Source of the DNA: Agrypnia vestita
Taxonomy: Eukaryota > Arthropoda > Insecta > Trichoptera > Phryganeidae
Length of the DNA stretch: 64,000 nt
Assembly: GCA_016648135.1 (NCBI GenBank)
Contig: JADDOH010002625.1
Coordinates: 62,001 to 126,000 of the forward strand
Direction of reading: 5' to 3'
Both the position numbers and the translations under genes were made by a program. Positions 50,690 to 61,326 of this stretch are shown here, piece after piece. The notes beneath the pieces were generated by a model, which was not told where the DNA came from, made no database searches, and saw only the letters and a list, made by a program, of their open reading frames with translations. Position 1 is the stretch's first letter. Each line of letters begins with the position of its first letter.

Positions 50690-51420
50690 TATGATTCCAT
50701 CAATTTAAATTATTTTAATGATAACGTTTGAAAATTTATCAAATTCACAGGAAGAAAGATTGGGAAATAAAATTGAAAAAAGCTATTGCCCTGGAAATCG
50801 ACATACCAAAATGTCTGCAGAAATCTACTGATATTTCTCATCACTAAATAATTGACACATCCCTGTAAAGACATCCATCAATTTTAAAAGAACAGCATTT
50901 ATTTTAATTCAAAGCATCCAAAAATTTACCGCACGAGATAATAACGCTTGCATAATTTCTAAAATATCTTGCATATAATTATTCAAGACTAAGATGCGAG
51001 CGCAACAGAAGACCAATATCGCCTTTGAATTCTGCAGTGCGCAAAAAATGTGCGCCGCTCCAAACGCAAATCATATGCATGGCTATTCAGAGGATGCCAT
51101 TTGGAAAAAAATGGCCAAAAAAAACTGGCTTGAACGTTCGTAAGCTAATAGGCAATATTTTTTTTATTCGGCTTTGAATACACTTTTTAAATACTTACAA
51201 ATTGCAGTCGCCTCTGATGGCCGTTGAAAAACCTCGTCCAGCATATTCTAGTTTTGAAGAAAAAATAAAGTATTGTACATCTTTGGAGGTGTGTGCAAGA
51301 TACCTGTCATTCTTGTTTGGATGCGAAGAGATATGTTAATATACTAAGACTAAACGACTTTTCAACAATATTTTTGCTATCCATGTGAGCGAAAGATAAT
51401 CAAAAGAAATCATGAACTTC
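50690..51420. other. Unassigned stretch
   Basis: AT-rich to mixed composition, with a GC-richer patch at 50990-51080. No open frame above about 50 codons and no repeat match recognised. Confidence 0.3.
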
Positions 51421-51427
51421 ATTTTCT

Positions 51428-51552
51428 TCTACAATTGATTTACGGAATTTGAGAGCAATATACTTTTTTGTGTAATGAAATTCATCCGAATTACTTGCAT
51501 TACACTAGGATACGCCAGGAAATAATATTTCCAATTTTTATTAAATTCCTTT
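51428..51552 (-). repeat. PAL2 internal segment, isolated copy
   Basis: CAATTGATTTACGGAATTT, GAGAGCAATATACTTTTTTG, TGTAATGAAATTCATCCGAA, GCATTACACTAGGATACGCC and AGGAAATAATATTTCC are the reverse complement of 49536-49670. It directly precedes an L2-like fragment. Confidence 0.8.
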
Positions 51553-51589
51553 TTTTTTATTTATCGGGTTCTGTATAATTGAGAATAGT

Positions 51590-52100
51590 GTCAAAGTGTC
51601 TTATCCTTCACAGCTCCAAAACCTTCACTGGATTAAATGTCCCGAGGAGATTGAATATAAGTTGTGCAAACTATTCAAGACTATTCACAACATGGCCCCT
51701 CAATATATTACCGACTTCTGCATTTCATTTTCCGCAAATAATAGACAGCTAACACATAGCTCAGCATCAAAATCCAATACAAGTATGTAAGTTGAAAAAA
51801 ATCGCGTCCATTAAACTAACTTCAATGATCGTGCTTTCGCGGTGGCCGGACCGAAGTTATGGAATAAGACCAAGACCGAAAAATTGAGACAAACAGACAT
51901 CTTGCACAATTTCAAAAAAAAAGTCACACCTATTTAGACAGTCACATATATCATACAAAAACTTATAGAATCAGACCGTTAAACTAGTACCTAATATCTC
52001 CACTCCAAGTATGCACTCCACGAAAACTTCTAAATCTTCCTGGCTCTCTCAACTATAATTAACAGTCGATTCCCTTTTTTGCATGCCATGAAAGGTATTT
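51590..52100 (+). pseudogene. L2/CR1-like retrotransposon ORF C-terminus, second copy
   Basis: The plus frame 51596-51790 reads LQNLHWIKCPEEIEYKLCKL, FKTIHNMAPQYITDFCISFS, ANNRQLTHSSASKSNTSM to a stop. Shifted frames continue RAFAVAGPKLWNK and SQFKKK. It is closely related to 45300-45910 but broken by a different set of mutations (an early stop at 51788). No RT domain. Confidence 0.87.
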
Positions 52101-52495
52101 TAATGTCCATAAACAATAATTAAATTTTAAAGCGAACGAAATCTTTTGAATGTGTGGGTGCATGTATATATATTATATGTAATTAATTACTTTTTTGATT
52201 ACACAAAATTGTTGTTCTGAACTCTTGCTACTTGAAAAAAGTAGTTTTTGATGCACATTGGAGCCAACGAATCGTTAAATCAACATCTCGTGAACATTTC
52301 GCGAAAATTACAGATGCTGTTAACTTGCTGGTGATTAAATATTTCAAAAGATAACAAATCCTAAACGTGCTTATCCACAGATTATGAAACTAGCAACAGG
52401 TGATAAAGGAGTATGCAGGATCATTAATTTAAAAAATGTATACCTGCCGTATTATTAACACCATCATCATTAATTATCACCATCGTCTTTGAGTA
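52101..52495. other. Unassigned stretch
   Basis: AT-rich DNA with an AATGGAC-free, low-complexity look. No ORF or repeat recognised. Confidence 0.25.
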
Positions 52496-52499
52496 ATAG

Positions 52500-53195
52500 T
52501 GTGAAAAATAAGAAAAATAGAACAGGAAATGTATATGTAAGGTTGGCTGTAGTTAAGTTTAGATGTGGAACGGATGAGCGTGGAAAGGGGGGTAAAGAAT
52601 GTTTAAGGCAGTAGAAAAGAGGCCATTCACGAAATATCTAGCATGACCAGGTAAACCAAACAATCGACAATGGCCTATTAAGAACTTCAACAACGGTGTG
52701 TACAACAACAACAAAAGAGCGTGCATAAGAGGGTGTATAGGAAGTGGAAGAGGCAAATGTAGTGTGCAGGACATAGGGATGTGGCGTTCTAGCCTCTCTG
52801 TCGAGCTCTGCGGAGAAGCACGCGATAGGTAGTCATCATTATAATCCCCTATTTTAAGAGAATCGGAGGTCAAAATCTCAATATTCATCCATTCGCTGGT
52901 GTGTCCTAGCTTATTCTGGAGCGACCCACTAGCCTTCTCCTTCTGGATTTGCAGGAATTCATCTTCTCTATCTGGTAATTGCAAGAAGTGCCCAAGAAAA
53001 CTCTTTTTTTTTAAATTAACCTTTATGTTGGTAAAAGTAAAAGTAGGGGCTCTGTACCTAAGATGTTCTTTATCGCGGTACTTCTCACTCGATCCATTAA
53101 TTTTACTCCTGATACTTACGATAATTAATTTTTCCACCCTAAATTTTCTATCTGACTCTCTACCTTGATCATACACTAAAATGGGCCTCTACATA
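52500..53195. repeat. Composite repeat: two head-opposed retrotransposon ends (copy 2)
   Basis: The plus part TGGAACGGATGAGCGTGG, AGAAAAGAGGCCATTCACG, CTAGCATGACCAGGTAAACC, then CATAGGGATGTGGCGTTCTA is the 39579-type C-terminus. From about 52850 the minus strand reads RTE C-terminus (FLGHFLQLPDREDEF, RDKEHLRYRAPTF, SKINGSSEKYR). The 205-codon minus frame 53176-52559 is open across both parts: genuine RTE reading at its N-terminal side, antisense after that. It is therefore not a single protein. Confidence 0.75.
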
Positions 53196-53213
53196 ATAAC
53201 AAAATAAAAACAG

Positions 53214-53785
53214 TTGACACGTGACATCGTGGCTGTGGAAGGCAAATGAAACACTAAAAACCATTTAAAATCTTCATACGCAAATTTCGCGTATGAAAAT
53301 TTTGGAAATTTGTAATTGAAAAAATAGAAAAAAAATTACTGAAAGTTACTGAACACGAATTTAATTGGAGCTCCATTATAAATTTACACAAACCATCATT
53401 AGAATATTCTCACAAAATGTTTCTAGGATATTTCACACACCAATTATCCAATTTCTTTATTCGCATTAATTATTACTCCTGAATAACTTGTCTCTCATAT
53501 ACATCAAAAAAATCGCTCAGGTCCGCACTAGAAAACTTCTCGCCCGCCGCTAGGTATTTCCTTGATTTACTATTGCTGGAATACACATGCTGGCTACATT
53601 GCCGCACACTTGTCTATGGATTTTCACAGGCCATTTCCATAGGCCGATCCCTTTTTATATGAAATGCCGTTTTTATGATGATTCCAGAGTTTGTGAGAAT
53701 AACTCACTCGAGTCCAGATTTGTTTGGATCGTTCGAGAGATTTCGATAATGCATGATTCCTTTTGATTCTTCCATCTTGTGTTTC
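53214..53785. repeat. LTRL repeat, longest copy (solo-LTR candidate)
   Basis: GACACGTGACATCGTGGCTG, TGGAAGGCAAATGAAACACT, TTACTGAACACGAATTTAAT, AGAAAACTTCTCGCCCGCCG, CCTTTTTATATGAAATGCC (TATA-like), GATCGTTCGAGAGATTTCG and CATGATTCCTTTTGAT follow the order at 26598-27056. A CATACGCAAATTTCGCGTATG palindrome lies at about 53276-53297. No PBS, polypurine tract or gag-pol remains were found. Confidence 0.45.
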
Positions 53786-53789
53786 TACC

Positions 53790-54310
53790 CTCATCAGTTT
53801 GGCATTTTATGTGGCTAAATATTGAATAAAATTAAAACGTAAAAAATGCTTTATAGCATTAAATTTTGACACCGACTGAAACCCTTTATCAAACAACACA
53901 GACTCAATGTCAGAAACAGAACAAAGATTAAAATTTATTTATAAGCTTGCTAATGGTGAAATACGAGAGAAAGACACAAAATAACACACAAAAAATGAAA
54001 ACTATCAACACTACACAAGAACACCTCAAAACTATCGTAACATTCCAGCCAGAACAAAAACAGGACAATTGCAACTCACTTTTAATGGATTAAAAGTATA
54101 CAACCTTTTAATGGATTAAAAGTTTACCTCAACAGAAAAGACAATTAAATAGTGATAGATTTGAAATTCATATAAGATCAAAAAAGAATTTATGAAAGAA
54201 TAATGAAAGAGGAGAAAACATTTTTTTAACAACTTCAGTATTAAAAGCGATCACAGTAAAATCAAAAGCGCAGAGATGGAATTAAAAGAAAGATTGTTTA
54301 TAAAAAGTCA
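53790..54310. other. Unassigned AT-rich stretch
   Basis: Contains a short tandem of CTTTTAATGGATTAAAAGT (54078-54098 and 54105-54124), itself a palindrome. No frames of interest. Confidence 0.35.
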
Positions 54311-54314
54311 TACG

Positions 54315-54422
54315 TATAGGTCTTTTCATATAAGCTTGCAATTGGTGTGGATAAAATGCGCGTATTACGCACTGTACCCACACTAACTCAATTGCAAGCT
54401 TATAATATGAAAAGACCTATAC
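54315..54422. repeat. Palindrome with ~28-bp arms
   Basis: ATAGGTCTTTTCATATAAGC, TTGCAATTG and CAATTGCAAGCTTATAATAT, GAAAAGACCTAT pair with one small bulge. The loop contains ATGCGCGTATTACGCACTG, with its own GCGTA..TACGC pairing. Confidence 0.8.
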
Positions 54423-54429
54423 CATATTT

Positions 54430-55140
54430 ATTATTTTGGCGTTTTTGGCATTAGTGGAGGCATTATTAAAATATGTACCGCGCTTTTGACTGTATGTCGC
54501 AATATACGCATATATTGCGATTCCTCTTAGTACCGTATCTGTAAAAAATATGTTTTCTCTTATTTAGTCATTATTTAAATAATATATTATTTCCACTTTT
54601 TGGTTTGTAGTCACTTTAAATATTGTAATTAACTTAACTTCAAAGGTCAAAATTCACTTACACGTACACACTGACGGATGTCCCCGGCTCACAATTTCTG
54701 ATAAAATAACATTTCAGGAAATCAATTTTTTTTAATAGTTTAATTGATATTGTAAAAGTTATGAATGATTATTATATTGTTGCCCAGAATTCGTCTCTCT
54801 GGCAAATTTCAGAGCGATTGTTGATCAGGAAGTGGGTCAAATATTGATTATCTTTATTCTGATTCTGATTAAAATTCGCATATATGATTAACAGATATGC
54901 ATAGCTAAAAAAAGAAAGTATGTAAAAAAAAGTGACAAATATACAAAGATATACAAACAAACCTAACGAACACAGTTGTTTTATTATTTGTTATCGATTA
55001 TTATTAAAATTTATTAAAATTACTTTTTAACATCACTTATGTAAAATTTATACATGTTTTATCTGTCTCCCATTAAATAAAATAAAGTATAAAAATATTA
55101 CATAATAAAAATAAAAGGTAGGTTTGTATTATAAAAAAAA
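54430..55140. other. Unassigned AT-rich stretch
   Basis: Includes a CGCAATATACGCATATATTG palindromic word near 54500 and a hydrophobic 62-codon minus frame (54772-54960) without a domain. No repeat match. Confidence 0.3.
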
Positions 55141-55154
55141 TATATTATTAGAGT

Positions 55155-55275
55155 CTGTAATGTAACTAAACAAATTAACGTAGTTTATCACTACTTTACT
55201 TTTGGTAAAATGATAAACTAAACTAGTTTGTTTAATTATATTATTATATATATTTATATATAATAATATATCTGT
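55155..55275. repeat. Palindrome, inverted arms about 25 bp
   Basis: AACTAAACAAATTAACGTAG, TTTATCA on the left and TGATAAACTAAACTAGTTTG, TTTA on the right pair across ~22 bases. It is followed by a second TATTATTATATATAT / ATATATAATAATA palindrome. Confidence 0.65.
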
Positions 55276-55319
55276 AATAATATTTTGAAAATTTGTCTAT
55301 TAAAAAATAAAATGTAAAT

Positions 55320-55640
55320 CACATGTCAGGAATTGGGTCCGGCTAAATGCCGCGATAAGTTGAATACAACGCGCCGGGCCCGAAAGTGGTCGGCTCGCAA
55401 TTTTGTATGAAATATAATAACCGAGCCGCCTTGCGCAATACACATTCGAGGTCAGACGCGCATCTATTCGCCAATAGACTGCACAGCAGAAGTTGTGTAA
55501 CACCCGCAATTTGAATTTCAAATTTTTTATTTCTTTTAATTTTTTTTCTTTGTTGCGTCTCGTGCGATACGAGCGGCGGTCGTAGGCGTCGCCCGGTTAC
55601 GTTCTCAAACGCTCAAAGGGAAAAGGCAATCAGTGAAATC
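55320..55640. other. GC-rich island, unassigned
   Basis: CpG-rich compared with the flanks. It carries GCCAATAG (CCAAT-like) near 55470 and a 73-codon minus frame with no recognised domain. It could be a promoter-proximal or conserved non-coding block; sequence alone does not decide. Confidence 0.3.
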
Positions 55641-55984
55641 AAAAAATGTTTTTAATTCTTATTTCAATTTTAAGCGCGCTGATGTGGCACGTGAGACTCG
55701 TCTCTGAGACTCTTCATGACGACTTTATGCGTTATGTTTCATTGTGACTTTTTTTATTTTTTTATTTATTATTAAATTATCTTTCCAATAATGCTAATAC
55801 CGTGGCCGTTGCCACAAATTTAATGTTTGATTTAATTTTAAAGTTCTATGCCTTTGACAAAACAACCCTTACAAAAATGAGTTCAATTGCAGTGTAAATA
55901 TACGCGTATGACATGTATGACGACGATGACATGACGATGACAGGACGAATATGACATACATTAGTTTGTACATATTTGACCTCT

Positions 55985-56090
55985 CTTGCTGACTTTTAGG
56001 ATCTCATTGGAAGGTCCATCATCAGGGCCGATGTGTTGTAACACGTAACACCTGATAACGGACCCTACAATGGGATCCGAAACGTCTGCC
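55985..56090. ncRNA. Inverted pair of degenerate hammerhead-like cores
   Basis: Plus strand: CTGATAA (56052-56058), stem GGACCC/GGGATCC, then GAAACGTC (56079-56086). Minus strand: CTGATGA (56025-56019), GGACC..GATCC-like stem, then TAAAAGTC. A hammerhead core needs CUGANGA, a stem II hairpin and GAAA; each copy differs from it by one core base. Penelope-like retroelements are known to carry such motifs. Activity is unlikely as the bases stand. Confidence 0.4.
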
Positions 56091-56467
56091 AGAGAGTTCA
56101 GATATATCAGATACAGAAAACTACACGCAGAATATAGTTTAAAAAATCAACATTGGCGTTCACGGTTTTTTTCTCAATGTAATATTGTTGTCTTTTGTAA
56201 TTGTTGTAATGAATAAAAAAAAAATTAAAAATTTAACAATAAAATTGTTTGATTTTCTATCCTTTCATACAAATTTCCATACTACACTGTCATCGACAGC
56301 TTCTGAGTTAACTCGGTATTCAGAACTCATTTCACCACCATAATATAAGGATTGAAACAATATCAAAGACTCTCACCTCATTGTATTGTGGAATATTATA
56401 TCAGGTATCATATTTGATCTTCAACACTTTTCAACTTATAAATATAATATGTTATTCATTATATTAC

Positions 56468-56732
56468 ACATATCGACGTCCCTACGTATACTGCCGAATC
56501 TGCGAAAATTCGATTTTCGTTTTACATAATATCTTAAACCATTCAATTCACTTTTAATTTGTGGATTTTATTAAAAAATAATTTAATTTTCCTTTAATAT
56601 ATGCCTTGTTTCAAACGAAAATTCAAATTTCTTTCAACATTGTCCGAAAATATAGAGTAAATTGGATGATTTAAGTAAAACGAAAAAAGATTTTTTCAGA
56701 TTCGACAATATACGTAGGGACCGTTGATACAC
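56468..56732. mobile_element. Inverted-repeat MITE, about 265 bp
   Basis: The left arm CACATATCGACGTCCCTACG, TATACTGCCGAATCTG, TTTTCGTTTTACATAATATC pairs with the right GATGATTTAAGTAAAACGAA, CAGATTCGACAATATACGTA, GGGACCGTTGATACAC. Arms are about 75 bases with moderate divergence. There is no ORF. Confidence 0.78.
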
Positions 56733-56911
56733 AAGATTATGTTGGCCCTTCTGCGCCGATGATAATAATTTTTACTGTACTTTCATAATTTAAAAAGCAA
56801 AATTTAAATACAAAATTTCGAAACAAAAATCTTTCCCTTAGAACGCGAGTTCTTGGTTCGCCCGCATTTTTTAATTAGTATGGCCCTGAATTAAACTTCT
56901 AAGTCCTTTAA

Positions 56912-57755
56912 GGGAGAATACTTACCTAGAAATTTCGAAAAATTCGATTTTTAAATTTATGCATTTTCTTAAAGCTTGAGATTTGAAAATTTCAAGCGAA
57001 AATACAAAAAAATAACAAAGTTATAGTTGATAATAGTGGCATATCTTTGTTGATTACGCGCCGCGCTACACGCAGCTAGCTGCCAGTCGGGCTCTTTCAT
57101 AATAGAAACGTAAGACCGGTTTTTATTATGTTTTTGAAGAGTGCTCCATGATATTGTAATTTTAAGCAAGGTGCAGGACTTATATTATGGATTTGGAATC
57201 GATGATTTTATTTCATGATTTATTCATTGCTCAATTTTCAAACGCGTTTAACTCGAAACCATATTTTGAAAATCGGTGACCAAAATATCTCAGCAACCAC
57301 TGTATCAATCAAATTTAAATTTGTAGTGGTTATTTTATATATAATTATCTTGTTTTTGTAGTAAGATTTTTTCTCAGTGACTTAGTTTTATTTATTTGCA
57401 TAATAAACCCGAAAATTTCCCTAAAAAACGCTATTTTAAATTCAAACACTCGCCATTTTGTCAAAAACCTATATTTTCATAAATACTTTCGTCGAAGACT
57501 AGAATATAGTGTCAATTTTGATAATCTTTTTGTTTTTTTTTATTATGATGATTACAGAGGAAATGGGAGTGGTTACCGCGTAGGACCTTTATTTTTCGGC
57601 AGTAGAGAAAACCCAAGAATTATCCGCCAATATTTTTTTATAAAAAAAATTCAACATATTCTTAAAAGTATGTACTTTTATGTAGAAATAATACCAATAC
57701 CATTATTAAAATGGGTTTTCTAAAAAAATTCAATTTCGTGGGTAGGTATTCCCCC
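56912..57755. mobile_element. TTAA-flanked element with inverted ends, 844 bp
   Basis: Left: TTAA (56908-56911) then GGGAGAATACTTACCTAG. Right: GGTAGGTATTCCCCC then TTAA (57756-57759). The ends are inverted repeats over at least 14 positions, and AAATTTCGAAAAATTC / AAATTCAATTTCG continue inward. TTAA flanks are characteristic of piggyBac-group targets, although piggyBac ends usually begin CCC. No transposase frame is present. Confidence 0.65.
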
Positions 57756-57759
57756 TTAA

Positions 57760-58340
57760 AGACCTCTTAAAATTATTATAAATTTGATTGCATGAACACA
57801 CCAGATTAGTTTGTAATTATTGATGATTGTATGTGACAGATTTAAATTTCAATTTTACAAAACATTTTAAATATATACATGAAATTCCTAGACCCAATAG
57901 ACTTGACAAAACATGATCTAAAGACAAGGCACGTATTGACTAGTAGAGTCAAAATGATGAGAAAATGCTAGAATAGAGTAGAATTAACTATGTTCCTAAT
58001 ATATTTTCAATGCTATGTGGTCATGGCCAAGTATTCTGAAAAAATAAAACATCTAAGAATTTATGCAAAAATACCTTGCTTATATTGGATTAGGAACCAG
58101 ACAAATACTTATGAGAAGAGTATTTACAAGAAATTTGGAAGAGATAAATAATAGATAGATAAATAAAAATTCAGTACATTTTAAAGTAGTAATTCTCGGT
58201 GAATGCTTTCAAAACATTTTAATTTTTGAATATTGCTGCCTTTGCTTTTATAACCCACATATATACAACGCGTTTTAAAACAAGGGCTCGGCTAAGACGC
58301 GAGCGTCGAATTCAGTGGGCATCCATCGGCACTATACGAC
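57760..58340. other. Unassigned AT-rich stretch
   Basis: No ORF above about 50 codons, no tRNA-like boxes and no repeat match recognised. Confidence 0.3.
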
Positions 58341-58344
58341 AGTT

Positions 58345-58445
58345 ATAATCTTAGTTACCAATCATCAGTACAATCAGGTACAAATCCCAAATAACTGTCC
58401 CGAAAATAACCGGTTAAAATAACTTTTTGACCATCGCTAGTCATT
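58345..58445 (-). mobile_element. Copy of the small MITE at 13827-14003
   Basis: On the minus strand: ACTAGCGATGGTCAAAAAGT, TATTTTAACCGGTTAT, TTTGTACCTGATTGTACTGA and TGATTGGTAACTAAGAT, in the same order as 13827-13910. The opposite terminus is unclear. Confidence 0.6.
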
Positions 58446-58860
58446 ATCGAAGAAGTTTTGAAAAATGGTGGAAAAGTCGCATCACCCGTCACTCGGTGTT
58501 TGTAGCACTCGCAAATACGTCCATTATCTTCGCGATGCATTTAACTATGTATTTCTATGACTTCTTTGTCTTGCGGCTCGCCGTTTGTGGAAGAAAATTA
58601 CTAGTTTTGGAAGACTTTCGATGCCTTTTGTTGCGTGCGCCGGCTCGCCGCGCCGCGCCGGTGCAAATTCATTTTTTACCCAGAGGTCAAAATACTGGCG
58701 GTTCCAGCGGTGCTTAATGCTTCTTACAGGAGTAACGGAGTGCATCATTATTTAGTGGATATCTGCGCGGATACACATCGAGGAGAGACAATCTCTCTTC
58801 GGTACCTTTGATCTCCAGAGGCCAACTATCTATCTATGTATATACAGAGATTATTAATAT
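58446..58860. other. GC-rich island, unassigned
   Basis: A CGCCGGCTCGCCGCGCCGCG-type patch at about 58640-58665 and overlapping frames on both strands (58427-58748) without domains. GTGGATATCTGCG..CGGATAC at 58755-58775 and ATATCCACTTAA at 58857 form a loose inverted pair. Confidence 0.3.
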
Positions 58861-59089
58861 CCACTTAATTCAAACGTCATAAATAGATGAGAGATTTCAT
58901 TATTGTTTGAAACAAAAGATTTTAATTGAGGGGTTTGTGTTCGCTAAAATATTAGATTGTCGCAAGACTAATCAATAAACAATTTAAACAAATATAAAAA
59001 TAATATAATTAATACTTTTAATATTTAAAACATTAACAAAATATTATTTATATTAGAATATAACCACTAAAAAATATTTTTTTGTCTAT

Positions 59090-59123
59090 CGGTTTCGAGA
59101 CATAACCCGTATCTTCGTCAGGT
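59090..59123 (-). ncRNA. Hammerhead-like core candidate
   Basis: Minus strand: CTGACGA (59121-59115), a short stem AGATA/TGTCT around CGGGTTA, one extra C, then GAAAC (59096-59092). CUGANGA and GAAA are both intact here. The cleavage triplet and stems I and III are not clear, so this may be a relic of a Penelope-like repeat. Confidence 0.35.
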
Positions 59124-59129
59124 TAGCAT

Positions 59130-60530
59130 GTAAGTTTCACTAAACACCATGACCATAGTATTATTTACCCCCCACCCCTTCACAAAATACTCTCCACATG
59201 CGTGTTGCTCTAACTAAAGACTAATATGCACTTTAATGCCAACACGTAATTCAAAAAGTTTGTGATTCTATTTTCAAAATCAAAATTTTGTGTTGCCATT
59301 TTATTAGATTACAACAGACAAGCAATAAACGCGACGGTATTTTTGTATTAGTAAGTATTTTTTTAGCAAATTGCCGTACGTGATTCTGAAATTTGTGAAA
59401 AGTGAGGAGCAAAATACGCGGGAAGTTTCTAGAACTCGAGAGGTTATAAATTACGCAGGAAATGAGCGGCAACAAGAGTTGATTTTGACAAACAAAACGA
59501 GACCCATTCATTGTGACCAGTGACAATAAATTAAGAGAGTACCTATCAAGCGTTCAAATTGCTCAATATAATTTTAAATGTTAAAAATATTATATTTAAA
59601 ATGTCAAAAATATTAAACGGCATCATTATTGAAAACGAAAAGGTAAAGATTGGCGAAAAACTAAAGCGAGTGGAAGAGTCTCGGGGAGTCCTACATCTGG
59701 CAATGGCTGGTGATGATGAAGCAAGAAAGTTAATGAAATATTAATACAAAATAAATCTACTGATTGCTCGTAAACTTGTCGACTAAATTCAGTTTCATCA
59801 GAGAAGTTTGGGAAACTTTTCAAAGAAAACCCAATATTTTCTTCGTATTGACAGTCTACATACATAAACTATGTTGTTCTATGCAACATTTGTATGCAGA
59901 CTATTTCTTGGAGACGACGGATAACAATTGTTTTTTGAGTGATATTTTATGAATAGAAACAGAATTTTTAATTTTTACATACTGCAAAAACGTTTCTATA
60001 GAAATTATTTAAATATTCCAAAAAAAGTGCATACATAATGCCTTCTGTCATGAAACATCCTTATTTTGGAATATTACAATGTACGTTTAACGCATATGTT
60101 AATTTTGACGTTCCGTGTTCGCGGATAAAATTTTCGCCTCTGGACAATCTCACAGATAAGAATTTTGGAGATACATCGCAGAGTCAATTGGATTAATTTG
60201 AATTCCCCAGTAGCAATGTTTGTAATTTAACGCTTTCAGTTTGTCAAACTTCTCAGAATAAAGAATTATTGATATCTTTGGTTCGGGCGAGTTTCGTTGT
60301 CGAATCGAACGTTGTTTAGATGAGTTTTTGTGCCTTTCGATGAATTTCGTGCTGATTTATAAGTTTATTTCCAGATTAAATTCTTAAGATTTGTACATGG
60401 TACTTTACTTATATCAACTCTTTTATATTTATCTCATTGGGTTTCAACCCAAGGTAAGAGACCACAACAGACCTTCACAATCTTTTTTACAGAGTCTAAT
60501 CATTATTTATCAATTATTATTAAACATACA
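59130..60530. other. Unassigned stretch
   Basis: The frame at 59559-59744 (lysine/glutamate-rich, ending DDEARKLMKY) and its antisense show no family I recognise. The remaining frames are short. No transposon ends were found. Confidence 0.3.
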
Positions 60531-60534
60531 ATAT

Positions 60535-60700
60535 AAGTAAAATTATAAACACTTTATTTTCACCATGTTTTAATTTTATTTTAAAAATTAAACGTGTCTC
60601 GGTAGCGATGCTTCATTTTTCAGGACAATAGATCTACCCGAAAAATGATACATGCAATTTAAGTTTGGTGTAAATAAAGTGTAAATTATTTTATTTATAA
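60535..60700. repeat. Weak inverted-repeat element
   Basis: ATAAACACTTTATTTTCACC on the left and GGTGTAAATAAAGTGTAAAT on the right pair imperfectly, with an inner CATTTTTC / GAAAAATG pair around TAGATCTA. Divergence is high. Confidence 0.45.
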
Positions 60701-60946
60701 AATTGTGCTACACAGGGAATTAGAAAAATTTGAAGAAAAAATTTAATATAACATAACCCTCAGAGTTGTGTGCCCCGGACGGTAAAAGAATCTATGAAAC
60801 ATTAAACTTTTATCCTTGCATAGTTTTGAAAATTGTTTTGTATGGAGGCTTCATATTGATGCAATTTTGAGATATATCGCAAAAGGGAAAGATTTTTTTT
60901 GACTTCTTCTTCAAAAATAGCACAATAATTTTGTGATGATATTATT

Positions 60947-61326
60947 AATATAATTAATAAAATAAACTCAGTTTTCACCACTTTTTTATATTGAAAATAT
61001 CAACATGTTTCAAGGCCTATGGCCCCTACGTTAGGATACAATTGTATACTAACAAAAATTTAATTAAAAAATCGAAGAAAAGACAATCAAAATGAATAAT
61101 AATAAAGTACCTACTTAACATGAAAATAAATTTAAAAGATAACTATTTGTAAAACTTTTTACAAATAGTTATCTTTTAAATTTATTTTGGTACTTCGATT
61201 TTTGAATTTAATTTTTGTTAGTTTTTGTTATACAATTATATCCTGGCCATAGGCCTTGAAACAACATTTTGATATTTTCTGTATAAAAAAGTGGTGAAAA
61301 CTAAGTTTATTTTATTAATTATATTC
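60947..61326. mobile_element. Long palindrome with a perfect 32-bp core hairpin
   Basis: Outer arms: TAATAAAATAAACTCAGTTT, TCACCACTTTTTTATA, TTTCAAGGCCTATGG against the reverse complement at 61250-61325 with few changes. Next: AACAAAAATTTAATT, AATCGAAG against CTTCGATTTTTGAATTTAATTTTTGTT. Core: arms 61123-61154 and 61157-61188 are exact complements around CT. An asymmetric ~45-base stretch (61077-61122) interrupts one side only. There is no ORF. Confidence 0.88.

Noticed and set aside
52559..53176. 205-codon minus-strand ORF as a host gene
   Set aside because: Its N-terminal part is a decayed RTE C-terminus, and the rest is antisense to another retrotransposon end; the same composite at 46690-47240 is not open throughout.
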